64,000 nucleotides of DNA from Puniceibacterium confluentis (lineage in GTDB: Bacteria; Pseudomonadota; Alphaproteobacteria; Rhodobacterales; Rhodobacteraceae), in contig NZ_VOJI01000011.1 of the NCBI RefSeq assembly GCF_007923445.1, forward strand, positions 5,295 to 69,294, written 5' to 3'. The notes beneath the pieces were generated by a model. That model worked only from the letters and a program-made list of their open reading frames with translations. It was not told the origin of the DNA and ran no database searches. The stretch's first letter is position 1. Each line of letters opens with the position of its first letter. Below, piece after piece: positions 1 through 8,640 of the stretch. The translations under genes were made by a program, and so were the position numbers.

Positions 1-206
1 GGCGCGGTTTTCAGGAATTGCGAAGAAAGCCTGTTGGTCGCCCGCAATTTATATCCCCCTAAATATCCACCCTAAGTTAGTGGATGCGGACGGACAGGGC
101 AAGACAACACCGGACAGAAAAGGCCCAATTTTTAGGGGGATAAATGCAATATAGAACGAGGAAATATTTTTTAAAACAATGGGTTGGCTCCGTTTTGGGG
201 TACCAA
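1..206 (+). repeat. Left copy of ~206-bp direct repeat flanking the catabolic block
   Basis: This stretch is nearly identical to 26066-26271 in the same orientation. Differences are few (for example position 75) and rise only in the last 50 bases. It is AT-rich compared with its surroundings. It contains an inverted pair, TATCCCCCTAAA near 51 and TTTAGGGGGATA near 133. The window starts inside or right at the repeat, so the true left boundary is not visible. Two direct copies 26 kb apart suggest the edges of an inserted or excisable segment. Confidence 0.9.
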
Positions 207-506
207 TTCACCTGTTGAATGCCGTTATTTCATTGCATTTCAGGCGCTTAGACTGTGCTTTGGGGCTCTTTCCGGTCACAACCGGGACACCCTGGGCTAT
301 GGCGATGACAATTGGACTGAAATACGTGGATGCTAGGGAGCGGTGGTCGGAAGCGGTATTGCCGCCGATTCCCCAAGCATCTCCGGAGCATCTTGAAGAA
401 GGAGTTCTTTCGGGAACACCTAAAGGCCCGTGGCGGCGCGGCGCTGCTCCGTTAACACGAATACCTGATGCGGCTGATCGAGAAGCTGGTCTCGTAGGCC
501 GAAGCA
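207..506. other. Non-coding or degraded stretch after the left repeat
   Basis: No convincing gene is visible. Around 375-480 one frame reads like the tail of a protein (KKEFFREHLKARGG, then a stop, then HEYLMRLIEKLVS and a stop), which could be a decayed coding fragment. The base composition changes here from the AT-rich repeat to the GC-rich recombinase remnant. Confidence 0.4.
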
Positions 507-1246
507 ATGGCCACGGGCACCACGTTGCAGACGCCGCGTGAGAAATGGCTGGAGGCGGTTGCCGAAGCAGACAGGATCGAAGCGGAGACCACCGGGCTTA
601 ATGACGCATTCGATGAGTATGTCGGCGTAGAAATCGACCCCGGACGGCGAGAGACCATCGCTGAATCTCTGGCGGCTGTGGGTCGCAACCCTGTGCTGGT
701 CCGTGCGATGCTGAACCCGTCAGTGCCGACGCCGGAAGTCACCCTTCAGGGTGGCGTGAACCTCTACCATGATAGGTGCCTGAGCGGCCCCGGGAACGAA
801 GCCGGAACGGTCCATCTGAGCAGGGTCTTCAAGCGGGTGAAGGCTGCGCTGGGCGACCTATCCTCCCTCGCGTTGGTTGATTTGAAGCGGAAGGACGGCA
901 GGGTGTTGAGGGACTTCATGCTCAGCAATTCCCGCAACGGAGGCGGAACGCTGAAGCCTGCTACGGTGCTTCGCGAGTTGTACCTCGTGCGGGCTGTGGT
1001 CTCTATGGGCATTCGTGAGTTCGACCTGAAGGGTAAGGCTGCGAACCGGTTCGAGGGCCTGTCGGTGACACCGTCGAACAAGGCGGAGACGGTCAACGAA
1101 GCGGACATGCGCGACCCGCTGCCGCCTGAGGTCTTGGATGCGATGGCCGAGCGGATGAAGCGCGGGTCTAACCGCAACCCAGACCTGGGCCTTGTCTGGC
1201 GCATGCTGGCTGGCACGGGTTGCAGCATAGCAGAGGTGACGGGGCT
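507..1246 (+). pseudogene. Truncated tyrosine recombinase (phage-type integrase)
   Basis: The first 245 or so codons resemble the N-terminal core-binding half of a tyrosine site-specific recombinase. There is a SAM-like helical stretch (LSRVFKRVKAAL to RAVVSMGIREF), then the opening of the catalytic domain (DPLPPEVLDAMAERM, GTGCSIAEVTGLR). The usual first catalytic arginine in the GTGxR motif is serine here. Similarity ends at about 1246, so the HxxR and Tyr residues are missing and the enzyme must be inactive. The reading frame stays open into the next gene, making an artificial 721-codon ORF. It is most likely the relic of the integrase that mobilised this region. Confidence 0.65.
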
Positions 1247-1562
1247 GCGAGAGCGACACCGGGCGCAGAACGCGTTTATCCGCGCTCGTCACGTTCCAGC
1301 CCTCTCCAAAAATGCATTCGATGACCTTTTTACCGATAAAGAAGTCGAACTGATCTCTTTCCGGCTGCGCCACTTTGGTCCAGGAAGGATAGATACCCCT
1401 GCCTGGCTTGTCGCTGTGCATAAACGGATCGTCTGTGATGCGGCGCGCGGCGCTCCCGGAAACAAAGTCCCATCAGGTAATGCGATAGAGATCATCAGAA
1501 AGTTTCAGTTTTTTAGCTGTCCCCACTGCTCCACATTATTCGGGAGTTCAAGGAGCACCCTC
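1247..1562. other. Junction between recombinase remnant and monooxygenase gene
   Basis: About 316 bp open in the + frame but with no family resemblance that I recognise. Just before the next gene lies AAGGAG (about 1550-1555), a good ribosome binding site for the ATG at 1563. I see no clear promoter. The stretch is probably debris from the rearrangement that fused the recombinase relic to the flank of the catabolic genes. Confidence 0.4.
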
Positions 1563-2672
1563 ATGAAGCTTTCGTTTTTCACGATGCCGATCCACCCGCT
1601 GGGCAAACCCTTTGCCAAAAGCCTTGCTGAAGACCGTGAGGCGTTTATCTTGGCCGACAAACTGGGCTATGCCGAGGCCTATTGCGGCGAGCACACCACC
1701 GATCAGGCCGAGATCATCACCTCATGTGTCGCCTTCCTCGCCAGCATCGCCTACGAGACCAAGAATATCCGGCTCGGCACCGGCACGGTGAACATGCCCA
1801 ATTCGCACCCGGCACGAGTGGCGGCGGAAGTGGCGATGCTCGATCACATGCTGGAAGGGCGTTTGAACTTTGGGATTTCCCCCGGCGGCCTGATGTCGGA
1901 TGCGGAGGTGTTCGGCAATCTCGACAACGACCGCAACGCGATGTTCGTCGAATGCATTAACATGGTGCTGGATATCTGGGCCGGTGAGGCACCCTACAAT
2001 CTCAAGGGCGACTTCTGGGAGGTTTCCACCGAAAACACAATGATGCGAGAGATCGGGCAGGGCGACATCATGAAGCCCTATCAGGATCCGCATCCGCCGA
2101 TCATCGGCACTGTCGTCGCGCCGTTTTCCAAGGGTGTGACGGCGATGGCCGAACGGGGCTGGCAACCGATTTCCGCCAACTTCCTTCTGCCGAAATGGGC
2201 CGCGACCCATTGGCCGAAATATGTCGAGGGTTGCGAAAATGCTGGCCTCACACCCGATTACGCCAACTGGCGGGTTGCCAAGAATATCTGCGTCGCCGAC
2301 GACATGGAAACCGCGCGCGCCTATGCCCGCGATCCGGGCTCGCCCTATGTGCTCTATTACTCTCAGCTTCTGACCAAGCTGCGCGCCGGGGGCCGTCTGA
2401 ACCTGTTCAAGGAAGATCAGAACATGGACGACGACGAGGTCACGCTGGACTATGTGCTCGACCGGCTGGTGATCCACGGTGATCCCAGCTCTGTCGCCGA
2501 CCAAATCCTTGCCCTGCGCGAAGCGACCGGGCCGTTCAAGCACCTGGTTTATGCGGGCCACGACTGGGCCGACTACGATCTGGGTCGCAAGGGTATGGTG
2601 CTGATGGCCGAAAAGGTCATGCCGCTTCTGACCGAGGCCACCAAGTCGGAGCCTGCCGCCGCTGCCGCCTGA
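1563..2672 (+). CDS. LLM-class flavin-dependent monooxygenase
   Basis: 369 aa with the bacterial-luciferase-like TIM-barrel pattern: GEHTTD near residue 43, then LGTGTVNMPNSHP and the helix AAEVAMLDHMLEGRLNFGISPGG. Such enzymes use reduced FMN from a partner reductase and oxygen to hydroxylate or cleave small organic substrates. The reductase follows 40 bp downstream. The start at 1563 is chosen because it has AAGGAG seven bases upstream and because homology begins at MKLSFFTMP. The open frame continues upstream into recombinase debris, so automated callers may predict a 721-aa fusion that is probably not real. The substrate is unknown. Confidence 0.88.
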   Translation: MKLSFFTMPIHPLGKPFAKSLAEDREAFILADKLGYAEAYCGEHTTDQAEIITSCVAFLASIAYETKNIRLGTGTVNMPNSHPARVAAEVAMLDHMLEGRLNFGISPGGLMSDAEVFGNLDNDRNAMFVECINMVLDIWAGEAPYNLKGDFWEVSTENTMMREIGQGDIMKPYQDPHPPIIGTVVAPFSKGVTAMAERGWQPISANFLLPKWAATHWPKYVEGCENAGLTPDYANWRVAKNICVADDMETARAYARDPGSPYVLYYSQLLTKLRAGGRLNLFKEDQNMDDDEVTLDYVLDRLVIHGDPSSVADQILALREATGPFKHLVYAGHDWADYDLGRKGMVLMAEKVMPLLTEATKSEPAAAAA

Positions 2673-2712
2673 GGCCGCGTCGCAGTCCCACCCTCGAACC
2701 GGGAGATCTACG

Positions 2713-3654
2713 ATGACGACGATGATGAAACAAGCCGAAATCGATCCCAAGGCTTTCCGCCGGGCGCTTGGCAACTTTGCAACCGGGGTGACGATCATCA
2801 CCGCCCGGGCACCCGACGGCACCACCGTCGGCGTTACCGCCAGCAGTTTCAATTCGCTGTCGATGGACCCGCCGCTGATCCTGTGGAGCAGCATGAAGAC
2901 CGCGCGCAGCTGCGCCGTGTTCGAAGAGGCCACCCATTTCGCGGTCAATATCCTCGCGTCCGACCAGATGGAGATGTCGAACCACTTCGCCCGCCAGCAG
3001 GAGGACAAGTTCGCCGGGATCGAGTTCGACGAAGGGATCGGCGGCGCGCCGATCTTTCCCGGTTGCGCGGGACGCTTCCAGTGCGAGGCCTATGAAAAGC
3101 TCGACGGCGGCGATCATTGGATCTTTGTCGGCCGGGTTGTCGCCTTCGACGATTTCGGGCGCGCGCCTTTGTGTTTCCACCAGGGTTCTTATGCCATGGT
3201 TTTCAATCACCCGGGTACGCTTTCGAAGCCCGGCGAGGACGTGCATCCAGATGCCGATCAGGGCCGGATGGGCAACCATGCCTTCTTCCTGATGCTGCGC
3301 GCGGTACGCGCCTACCAGGACCGCTACTACCCCAAGTTGGAGACGCTGGGCCTGAACCTGATCGAAGCGCGTATCCTGCTGGTGCTGAACGATCTATCGG
3401 GCCTTGACATCGAGGAACTGGTGGTCCACCTGCACACCCAGATCGGCGAGGCGCGCGCCGCGCTTTCGAACCTCGGCGACCGGGACCTCGTGATGCGCGG
3501 GGATGGCGGCTATGTCCTGACCGAGGAAGGCCAGGCCAAGGCGACCCAGTGCTGGAGCCTCGCCGAGGCTCATGCCGATGAAACCTTTGCCAATTTTTCG
3601 CAAGACCAGGTCGACACCTTTACCGACGTGTTGCGGCAGCTCCTCAAGCAGTGA
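2713..3654 (+). CDS. Flavin reductase with C-terminal MarR-like domain
   Basis: 313 aa. Residues about 8-165 form an FMN-binding split-barrel flavin reductase (FRRALGNFATGVTIIT, VGVTASSFNSLSMDPPL, FAVNILASDQ). Residues about 190-305 look like a MarR winged-helix domain (GLNLIEARILLVLNDL, VLTEEGQAKA). The same arrangement and length are known in the C1 reductase of Acinetobacter p-hydroxyphenylacetate hydroxylase, where the MarR-like part is an effector-sensing autoinhibitory domain rather than a repressor. It probably supplies reduced FMN to the monooxygenase encoded just upstream, in one operon. Confidence 0.88.
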   Translation: MTTMMKQAEIDPKAFRRALGNFATGVTIITARAPDGTTVGVTASSFNSLSMDPPLILWSSMKTARSCAVFEEATHFAVNILASDQMEMSNHFARQQEDKFAGIEFDEGIGGAPIFPGCAGRFQCEAYEKLDGGDHWIFVGRVVAFDDFGRAPLCFHQGSYAMVFNHPGTLSKPGEDVHPDADQGRMGNHAFFLMLRAVRAYQDRYYPKLETLGLNLIEARILLVLNDLSGLDIEELVVHLHTQIGEARAALSNLGDRDLVMRGDGGYVLTEEGQAKATQCWSLAEAHADETFANFSQDQVDTFTDVLRQLLKQ

Positions 3655-3666
3655 TAGTGGCGCCAC

Positions 3667-4224
3667 TCACCCCCGACGCGCGCCAGGCAGCCGTGCCTTG
3701 AGCCGGGTCAGGAACAAGCTGGAGGCGGGCAAGAGAACGTAACTTATAAGCGTGACAATGATCGCGGTCATCAACGTGTTTCGCCAGAAGGGTTCAACGC
3801 TTTCGGGAAGCAGGAGATTGACTGCCGGGCCCAGCACCTGCCCCAGAACCAGAATCCACGCGATCAGAATGACCACGGTCTCCTCCTTGGTGATCCGCGC
3901 GTTGGTTGAGACCAGCAGTGCCAGGTTGCCGAACGGGGTGTTGGTCGCGGCGTCTTGGGAAAGTCGGTCAAGATCCTTGGCATAGCTATGGCGGACCGGT
4001 GAACTCTCCCATCTTTCTAGGTTTTCCTGCGTGTCGAAGGTGAACACCGTCACCAGCTCGCAGCCATCGCTTTTTCGCGTGATCCGGTTTTGCAGCCCGA
4101 TGAACCCCGGCTGATCGGCCAGGGTCTTCTGGATATCTCTTATCGCGCTTTCGATGTCGCCGGAGTATTCCTGCCGGAACCTGCGCACGATCACCGAAAG
4201 GACGGGTAGGGCAAACTGTGACAT
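3667..4224 (-). CDS. Antibiotic-biosynthesis-monooxygenase (ABM) domain fused to two membrane helices
   Basis: 185 aa. The first 100 residues fit the ABM-like ferredoxin fold (VIVRRFRQEYSGDIESAIRDI, QPGFIGLQNRITR, LVTVFTFDTQENLERWESS). Residues about 115-180 contain two hydrophobic segments (VVILIAWILVLGQVLGPAVNLLL and MTAIIVTLISYVLLPASSLFL). A membrane-tethered ABM domain is less usual than the free 100-aa form. It is convergent with the flavin reductase, with only 12 bp between the stops, so it is not in that operon. Its substrate is unknown. Confidence 0.7.
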   Translation of the reverse strand: MSQFALPVLSVIVRRFRQEYSGDIESAIRDIQKTLADQPGFIGLQNRITRKSDGCELVTVFTFDTQENLERWESSPVRHSYAKDLDRLSQDAATNTPFGNLALLVSTNARITKEETVVILIAWILVLGQVLGPAVNLLLPESVEPFWRNTLMTAIIVTLISYVLLPASSLFLTRLKARLPGARRG

Positions 4225-4316
4225 GGAGGCATTCGTCCTGCGCGTGGTTCACAATGAAGCTGTGCGCAGGGGCGACGCGACACACGCGGCCTGCCCCGGG
4301 CACCGGGTCGCAAACC

Positions 4317-5120
4317 TCAGGCCACGTCCACGCGATCAGACGCACCCGAGACGTTGCGGATCGCGGCCTCGACCTCGCGCACACGCGCGGCATTGTCGGC
4401 GGCGATGGTGCCGTCCCTGTGGTGCAGTGAGTTTTCGAACCCGACCCGCGCCTTGCCGCCCAGTTTCGCGGCGCGGACAAGACTGTTGGTTTCATCCGCG
4501 CCAAAGGCACAGGACATCCAGTCGAAGGTCAGACCCTCGGCCCGGTCCAGCGGCGCCAGATAGTCTTCGAGATCGACGCTGTCGCGGGATCCGTTGGCAT
4601 AACTGCCCTGCACGAACTGCAGAAGGTGGGACAAGCCAGGGATCAGCCCGGACGCACAGGCATCGGCGAACGCGCGTACCTCGTGCGGTGAATAGAGGAT
4701 GTGCTGGATCTCTATCCCAGTGTCCGCGGCCCAAAGATAGAAATCCCGCGCCGCTGGCCAATCATCCGGACGGCGCACCATTTCACGCAGTCCGACCGAC
4801 ACATACGTCGGTTTTAGAGCGCGCATCATCGCTCGCTGTTCCTCGGCCTCGTACCGTCCTGCGGCCTCGGATGTGACCTGAAGATACATACCCGGTACCT
4901 GCGCGGCCAACCGGTCCAGCAGCGCGGCATAGCGGCCCGCATCCAGCAGGTGTCGACCAGCGCCGTCGCGGATATGCATGTGAAGTCCGTCGGCGCCGAC
5001 TTGCCAGCAGGCACGCGCGGTTTCGACAAGCTCGTCATCGGTAACGGGGAGTGCCGGATGATCGGCCTTGCCGCGTCTCGCGCCGTTGGGCGCGACCATA
5101 AGGCGGGGCAGGGGCCTCAT
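4317..5120 (-). CDS. BKACE family (DUF849) beta-keto acid cleavage enzyme
   Basis: 267 aa. The metal-binding signature HMHIRD near residue 47 and the alpha/beta-barrel pattern (MVAPNGARRGKADHP, YLQVTSEAAGRY, TYVSVGLREM) identify the family that condenses a beta-keto acid with acetyl-CoA to give acetoacetate and a new acyl-CoA. Members act in lysine fermentation, carnitine and other amine catabolism. ATG at 5120 is preferred over an upstream TTG at 5129. It is transcribed divergently from the LysR gene at 5288, which may control it. Confidence 0.85.
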   Translation of the reverse strand: MRPLPRLMVAPNGARRGKADHPALPVTDDELVETARACWQVGADGLHMHIRDGAGRHLLDAGRYAALLDRLAAQVPGMYLQVTSEAAGRYEAEEQRAMMRALKPTYVSVGLREMVRRPDDWPAARDFYLWAADTGIEIQHILYSPHEVRAFADACASGLIPGLSHLLQFVQGSYANGSRDSVDLEDYLAPLDRAEGLTFDWMSCAFGADETNSLVRAAKLGGKARVGFENSLHHRDGTIAADNAARVREVEAAIRNVSGASDRVDVA

Positions 5121-5200
5121 TGGACGCAAGCCAAGTCTGAGTTCCAGGGGGGCGTAATTGTTGGGCCGCTCGTCACAGTCATGGCGGTGTCCTTCGATTT

Positions 5201-5281
5201 ATCCGTTTGACGGCAGAATAAGTCTCCGGACCCTTTCACAACCACTAATAATATTGGATAACTTCTACAACGGAAACGGAT
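5201..5281. promoter_or_regulatory. Divergent promoter region with ATCCGTTT/AAACGGAT dyad
   Basis: The gap between the BKACE gene and the LysR gene is AT-richer than its flanks. It carries the inverted pair ATCCGTTT (5201-5208) and AAACGGAT (5274-5281), with the latter ending seven bases before the LysR ATG. This could be a binding site of the LysR protein, though LysR sites usually have a shorter spacing, so the assignment is tentative. Confidence 0.3.
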
Positions 5282-5287
5282 AGCCAC

Positions 5288-6211
5288 ATGAAGCTGCAAC
5301 AACTGCGATATTTCGCTGCGGTCTATGAGCAGGGGTCGTTCTCGGCCGCGGCGGACAAGGTCAACGCCACGCAATCCGGGCTGTCAATGCATGTCAGCCA
5401 GATCGAGAAACGCTATGACGTCATGCTGTTCCTGCGCAGCTCCTCCGGCGTCACCCCGACAGAAACCGGGCGCGCTTTCTACGCGGAAGCCGTGAAGGTG
5501 CTGGCCGCCGCGCGCCATGCGGAAGACCGGTTGCAAAGTCTCTCTGGCGCGGTGGTGGGCCATGTGCATGTGGGGCTGATGCCGACCTTCACCCGCGCCG
5601 TTCTGACGCCCGTGCTGCTACGCGTCGCGCGGGAATATCCGGAGGTCCGGGTGTCGATTTCGGAGGCGTATTCCGGCGTGCTGGCCCAGGGTGTGGCCGA
5701 GGGGCGGCTGGATTTCGGCGTGGTGCCCGCGTCCTTTGACGTCGACGAGGTGCTGCTGTCGCGGAACATGGGCGAGGACCGCGAATGCTTGGTCTGCAAG
5801 GCGGGCCGGGAGTTGCCGCTGGTCGAGGACGGCCTGCGGTTGCGCGAAATGGCGCCCTTGCGGTTGGCGGTGCCGGGGCCGGGCAATGCCCGGCGCAACC
5901 GGATCGAGAACTACCTGAACGTGAACCAGATCGAGGTCGCCGAGCTGCTGGAACTGGACACCATGCACGGCACGCTGGACCTGGTGGCGAATTCGGACTG
6001 GGCGACGATCCTGCCCGGCATCCTCTGTCTGCCTGACCTTGATGGCCGGCGCCGCAGGATCGTGCCGCTGGCCGACCCGCCGCTTTACGTGGACTACATG
6101 CGGATCGAGACGCGCCAGCGCCCGCTCAACCCCGCGGCACAGGCCTTTGCCGACGTCCTTCAGGAAGAGCTGAACTCGGCCTTGGAAATGGATCCGACAA
6201 GCCGGCCATAG
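5288..6211 (+). CDS. LysR family transcriptional regulator
   Basis: 307 aa. The N-terminal winged helix-turn-helix is plain (MKLQQLRYFAAVYEQGSFSAAADKVNATQSGLSMHVSQIEKRYDVMLF in part), followed by a periplasmic-binding-like effector domain (VHVGLMPTFTRAVLTPVLLRV, LDFGVVPAS). It is divergent from the BKACE gene, the usual arrangement for a LysR activator and its target, and upstream of the enol-lactonase-like gene in the same direction. The inducer is unknown but is likely an intermediate of the local pathway. Confidence 0.9.
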   Translation: MKLQQLRYFAAVYEQGSFSAAADKVNATQSGLSMHVSQIEKRYDVMLFLRSSSGVTPTETGRAFYAEAVKVLAAARHAEDRLQSLSGAVVGHVHVGLMPTFTRAVLTPVLLRVAREYPEVRVSISEAYSGVLAQGVAEGRLDFGVVPASFDVDEVLLSRNMGEDRECLVCKAGRELPLVEDGLRLREMAPLRLAVPGPGNARRNRIENYLNVNQIEVAELLELDTMHGTLDLVANSDWATILPGILCLPDLDGRRRRIVPLADPPLYVDYMRIETRQRPLNPAAQAFADVLQEELNSALEMDPTSRP

Positions 6212-6367
6212 GCAGGTCCAGCCACGACGTCCGGCTATTAACTTTTCCGATACCTGCCGCGATCATATATTACTTTCGTTACATGCTCTCGCGGACCTAT
6301 CCTGACGACAATGTCCCCCGCGTCGGCCCGCCGGTTGGCGTCGCATTCTCAGAAAGTCTGGATACGC

Positions 6368-7162
6368 ATGACCGATGTAACACTTCATTCGACCGTTTCG
6401 GGGCGCGACTCTGCGCCTGTCCTGTTGTTGCTGAACAGCTTTGGTGCCACGCAGTCAATGTGGGATCCGCAGATGCCGCTGCTGTCGTCACATTACCGCG
6501 TGATCCGCTGCGACACGCGCGGCCACGGCGATAGCCCGACACCGCCGCCGCCCTATTCATTTGACGATCTCGTGGGCGACGCCCTGGCCGTGCTGGACCG
6601 GCGCAACGTCGAAACCGCGACTGTCATGGGCCTGTCGATGGGCGGGATGACTGGGTTGGGCCTGGCGCTGACGGCGCCCGACCGAATCGACCGTCTGATC
6701 TGTTGCGCCGCTCGCGCCGATGCGCCGGAGCCTTTCATTCAGAACTGGCACAACCGTCTGGCGATGCTGGAAAAAGGCGGAATCGAGGAGATCTGGAACA
6801 ACACCCTTGGCATGTGGCTGGGCGAAGACACCCGCCGCGATCACCCCGAAAAAGAAGCGGACCTGCGCGCAGGTTTCCTGAAGACCACCGAAGACGGCTA
6901 TCGCGGCGGCGCGCATGCTCTGATGGGGCTGGACTACCTGCGTCATTTGGGCGGAATGAAGGTGCCGACGCTGTTTATCGCCGGTGAAAACGACATGGCC
7001 GCGCCGCCAGAGGCGATGCGCGCAATGTCCGAGGCCTGCCCCGGATCGGAACTGGCCGTGGTGCCGGGGGCCAAGCATATCATCAACGTCGACAGCCCCG
7101 TGAATTTCAACGTGGCGGTGCTGGACACTCTCGGGCTGGAGCCGGGTTATCAGGGGACCTGA
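6368..7162 (+). CDS. Alpha/beta hydrolase, 3-oxoadipate enol-lactonase-like
   Basis: 264 aa, the usual length of PcaD-type enol-lactonases. It shows the oxyanion region LLLNSFGATQSMWDPQ, the strand CDTRGHGDS, the nucleophile elbow GLSMGG, an Asp in AGENDMAAPPEAM and a His in GAKHIINVDSP near the C-terminus. The start at ATG 6368 aligns with the family; an upstream ATG at 6311 gives an extension without homology. It may hydrolyse a lactone or ester in the catabolic pathway of this block. Whether the substrate is truly beta-ketoadipate enol-lactone cannot be told, because no other pca genes are nearby. Confidence 0.8.
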   Translation: MTDVTLHSTVSGRDSAPVLLLLNSFGATQSMWDPQMPLLSSHYRVIRCDTRGHGDSPTPPPPYSFDDLVGDALAVLDRRNVETATVMGLSMGGMTGLGLALTAPDRIDRLICCAARADAPEPFIQNWHNRLAMLEKGGIEEIWNNTLGMWLGEDTRRDHPEKEADLRAGFLKTTEDGYRGGAHALMGLDYLRHLGGMKVPTLFIAGENDMAAPPEAMRAMSEACPGSELAVVPGAKHIINVDSPVNFNVAVLDTLGLEPGYQGT

Positions 7163-7264
7163 CCCGGTCTGCGTCTTTGCGACAAAATCGCCGCGGGTCC
7201 CGGTTAAGGGGGCGCGCGGCGCATTGCGTTTAAAGGCCGATCTTATACCCGATCGGATGCTTGG

Positions 7265-8284
7265 TCAGATCTCCGCCAGCATCACCGATTGCCCAGTTTC
7301 GGCCGAACGCGCGATGGCTTCAAGCACCTGGATGTTGTGGACCATTTCCTCGGTGGTGAACGGATAACGTGCCTGGCCCTTCGCCGCCTTGGCAAAGGCT
7401 TCGAGATTGGCGGTCACCGCATCTTCCCAGTTGTAGTCTGTCTGATTCACCGGCTTGCTGGTCTCTGCGGTCAGTACGCGCACGATTCCGTCGGGTGTGT
7501 CGGGGTGGCTGTCGTTCAGCACTTCGACCCATTTATCGGTGCCAAAGACATGCATACGGATGAAATGCGGCGTGTGCAGAACCGCACTGAAAGTGGCGGT
7601 CATCCCGGCCTCGAACTTCATCTGAACGGTCACCACGTCGCCGGTTTCCCAGCCAAGCGAGCGGTCTGCGGTAAAGGCGTGCAGCGTCTCGATCGGCCCG
7701 AAGAACGAGATCAGCAGGTCGCTGAGGTGAATGCCCATCGCGGTCATCCCGGCGGCGGGCGACACCTCCTTGCGCGTACGCCAGTCATTGGCAGGCACGT
7801 TGATCAGCTTGTCGTGGCTGAAGGCGGCTTCCGCATGCATCACGGTGCCCAGGGCGCCGCTGTCCAGTGCTTCGCGCAGGGCCAGCATGGCGGGTTCGAA
7901 CCGGCGTTCGTGGCCAATGCCCAGCTGCACGCCCGCCTCCTCGCAGGCCTTCACCGAGCGGCGGGCGCTGTCCGCGGTCAGACCCAACGGCTTTTCGCAG
8001 AACACGTGCTTGCCCGCCGCGGCGACCTTGGCGATCTGTTCCTCGTGCAGGGGGTTCGGCGTGGTCAGCACAATCGCATCGACCTCGTCCAGCGCCAGCG
8101 GGGCGTCGAAATCCGTCCAAGCGGTCAGGCCCATATCGGCGATCCCGGCGTGATTGGCAGTGGCCGGTTCGATGATTCCCGCCACCTTGATCCAGGGATG
8201 TCTATGCAGGCGGGTGGCAATATGCTTGCCCCACCAGCCGAAGCCCGCAATGGCAATGGTGAATGTTTCAGCGGCGTCGGTCAT
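7265..8284 (-). CDS. Gfo/Idh/MocA family NAD(P)-dependent oxidoreductase
   Basis: 339 aa. The N-terminus carries a Rossmann fold (IAIAGFGWWGKHIATRL), then EKPLGLT, the typical EKP motif whose lysine is catalytic in this family, followed by a C-terminal alpha/beta substrate domain (ETGDVVTVQMKFEAGMTATFS). Members oxidise sugars, inositols and other polyols. ATG at 8284 has GGGAG upstream; an extended start at 8467 has no homology. It is the first of two such enzymes in the block (the other is at 16857). The substrate is unknown. Confidence 0.88.
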   Translation of the reverse strand: MTDAAETFTIAIAGFGWWGKHIATRLHRHPWIKVAGIIEPATANHAGIADMGLTAWTDFDAPLALDEVDAIVLTTPNPLHEEQIAKVAAAGKHVFCEKPLGLTADSARRSVKACEEAGVQLGIGHERRFEPAMLALREALDSGALGTVMHAEAAFSHDKLINVPANDWRTRKEVSPAAGMTAMGIHLSDLLISFFGPIETLHAFTADRSLGWETGDVVTVQMKFEAGMTATFSAVLHTPHFIRMHVFGTDKWVEVLNDSHPDTPDGIVRVLTAETSKPVNQTDYNWEDAVTANLEAFAKAAKGQARYPFTTEEMVHNIQVLEAIARSAETGQSVMLAEI

Positions 8285-8640
8285 GGAGTTCTCCCATTCT
8301 GGTTTCGTGTATATCGCCGTCGACTTCCTGCGCGGGCACGGATCAAACGGGTTCCGGATGACACTAGCGACTGCGCCGCCATTCAAACAAACGATGTATG
8401 TTGATGCTCTCAGACTGAAAACTTGATATCCGCGCCAGTCCTGACCTATCAACATTTCTGAAGGCATCTAGGAGTAAACGCCATTTCCACTGAAGACGAA
8501 TTGAATGCATTCTTTTTGCACCAAAGCCGATTTTCTGGGAGGGACCGGCAAGATATCAGTAGGTTGCATCGTTTTTGACGCCGAACCTGCATTTTGCACT
8601 CTTCCCCTCGCATGATCTGATAACCGTTAAAGGACCGAAA
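8285..8640. other. 356-bp divergent intergenic region
   Basis: This lies between the minus-strand Gfo/Idh gene and the plus-strand OsmC gene, and so must hold both promoters. It is AT-richer than the flanks. I see no RNA gene, no convincing ORF and no repeat matching the TGGTTGACCA operator found elsewhere in the block. Confidence 0.5.

Noticed and set aside
1289-1495. Minus-strand open frame in the junction between recombinase relic and monooxygenase
   Set aside because: No ribosome binding site, no recognisable family and a composition like antisense of junction DNA.
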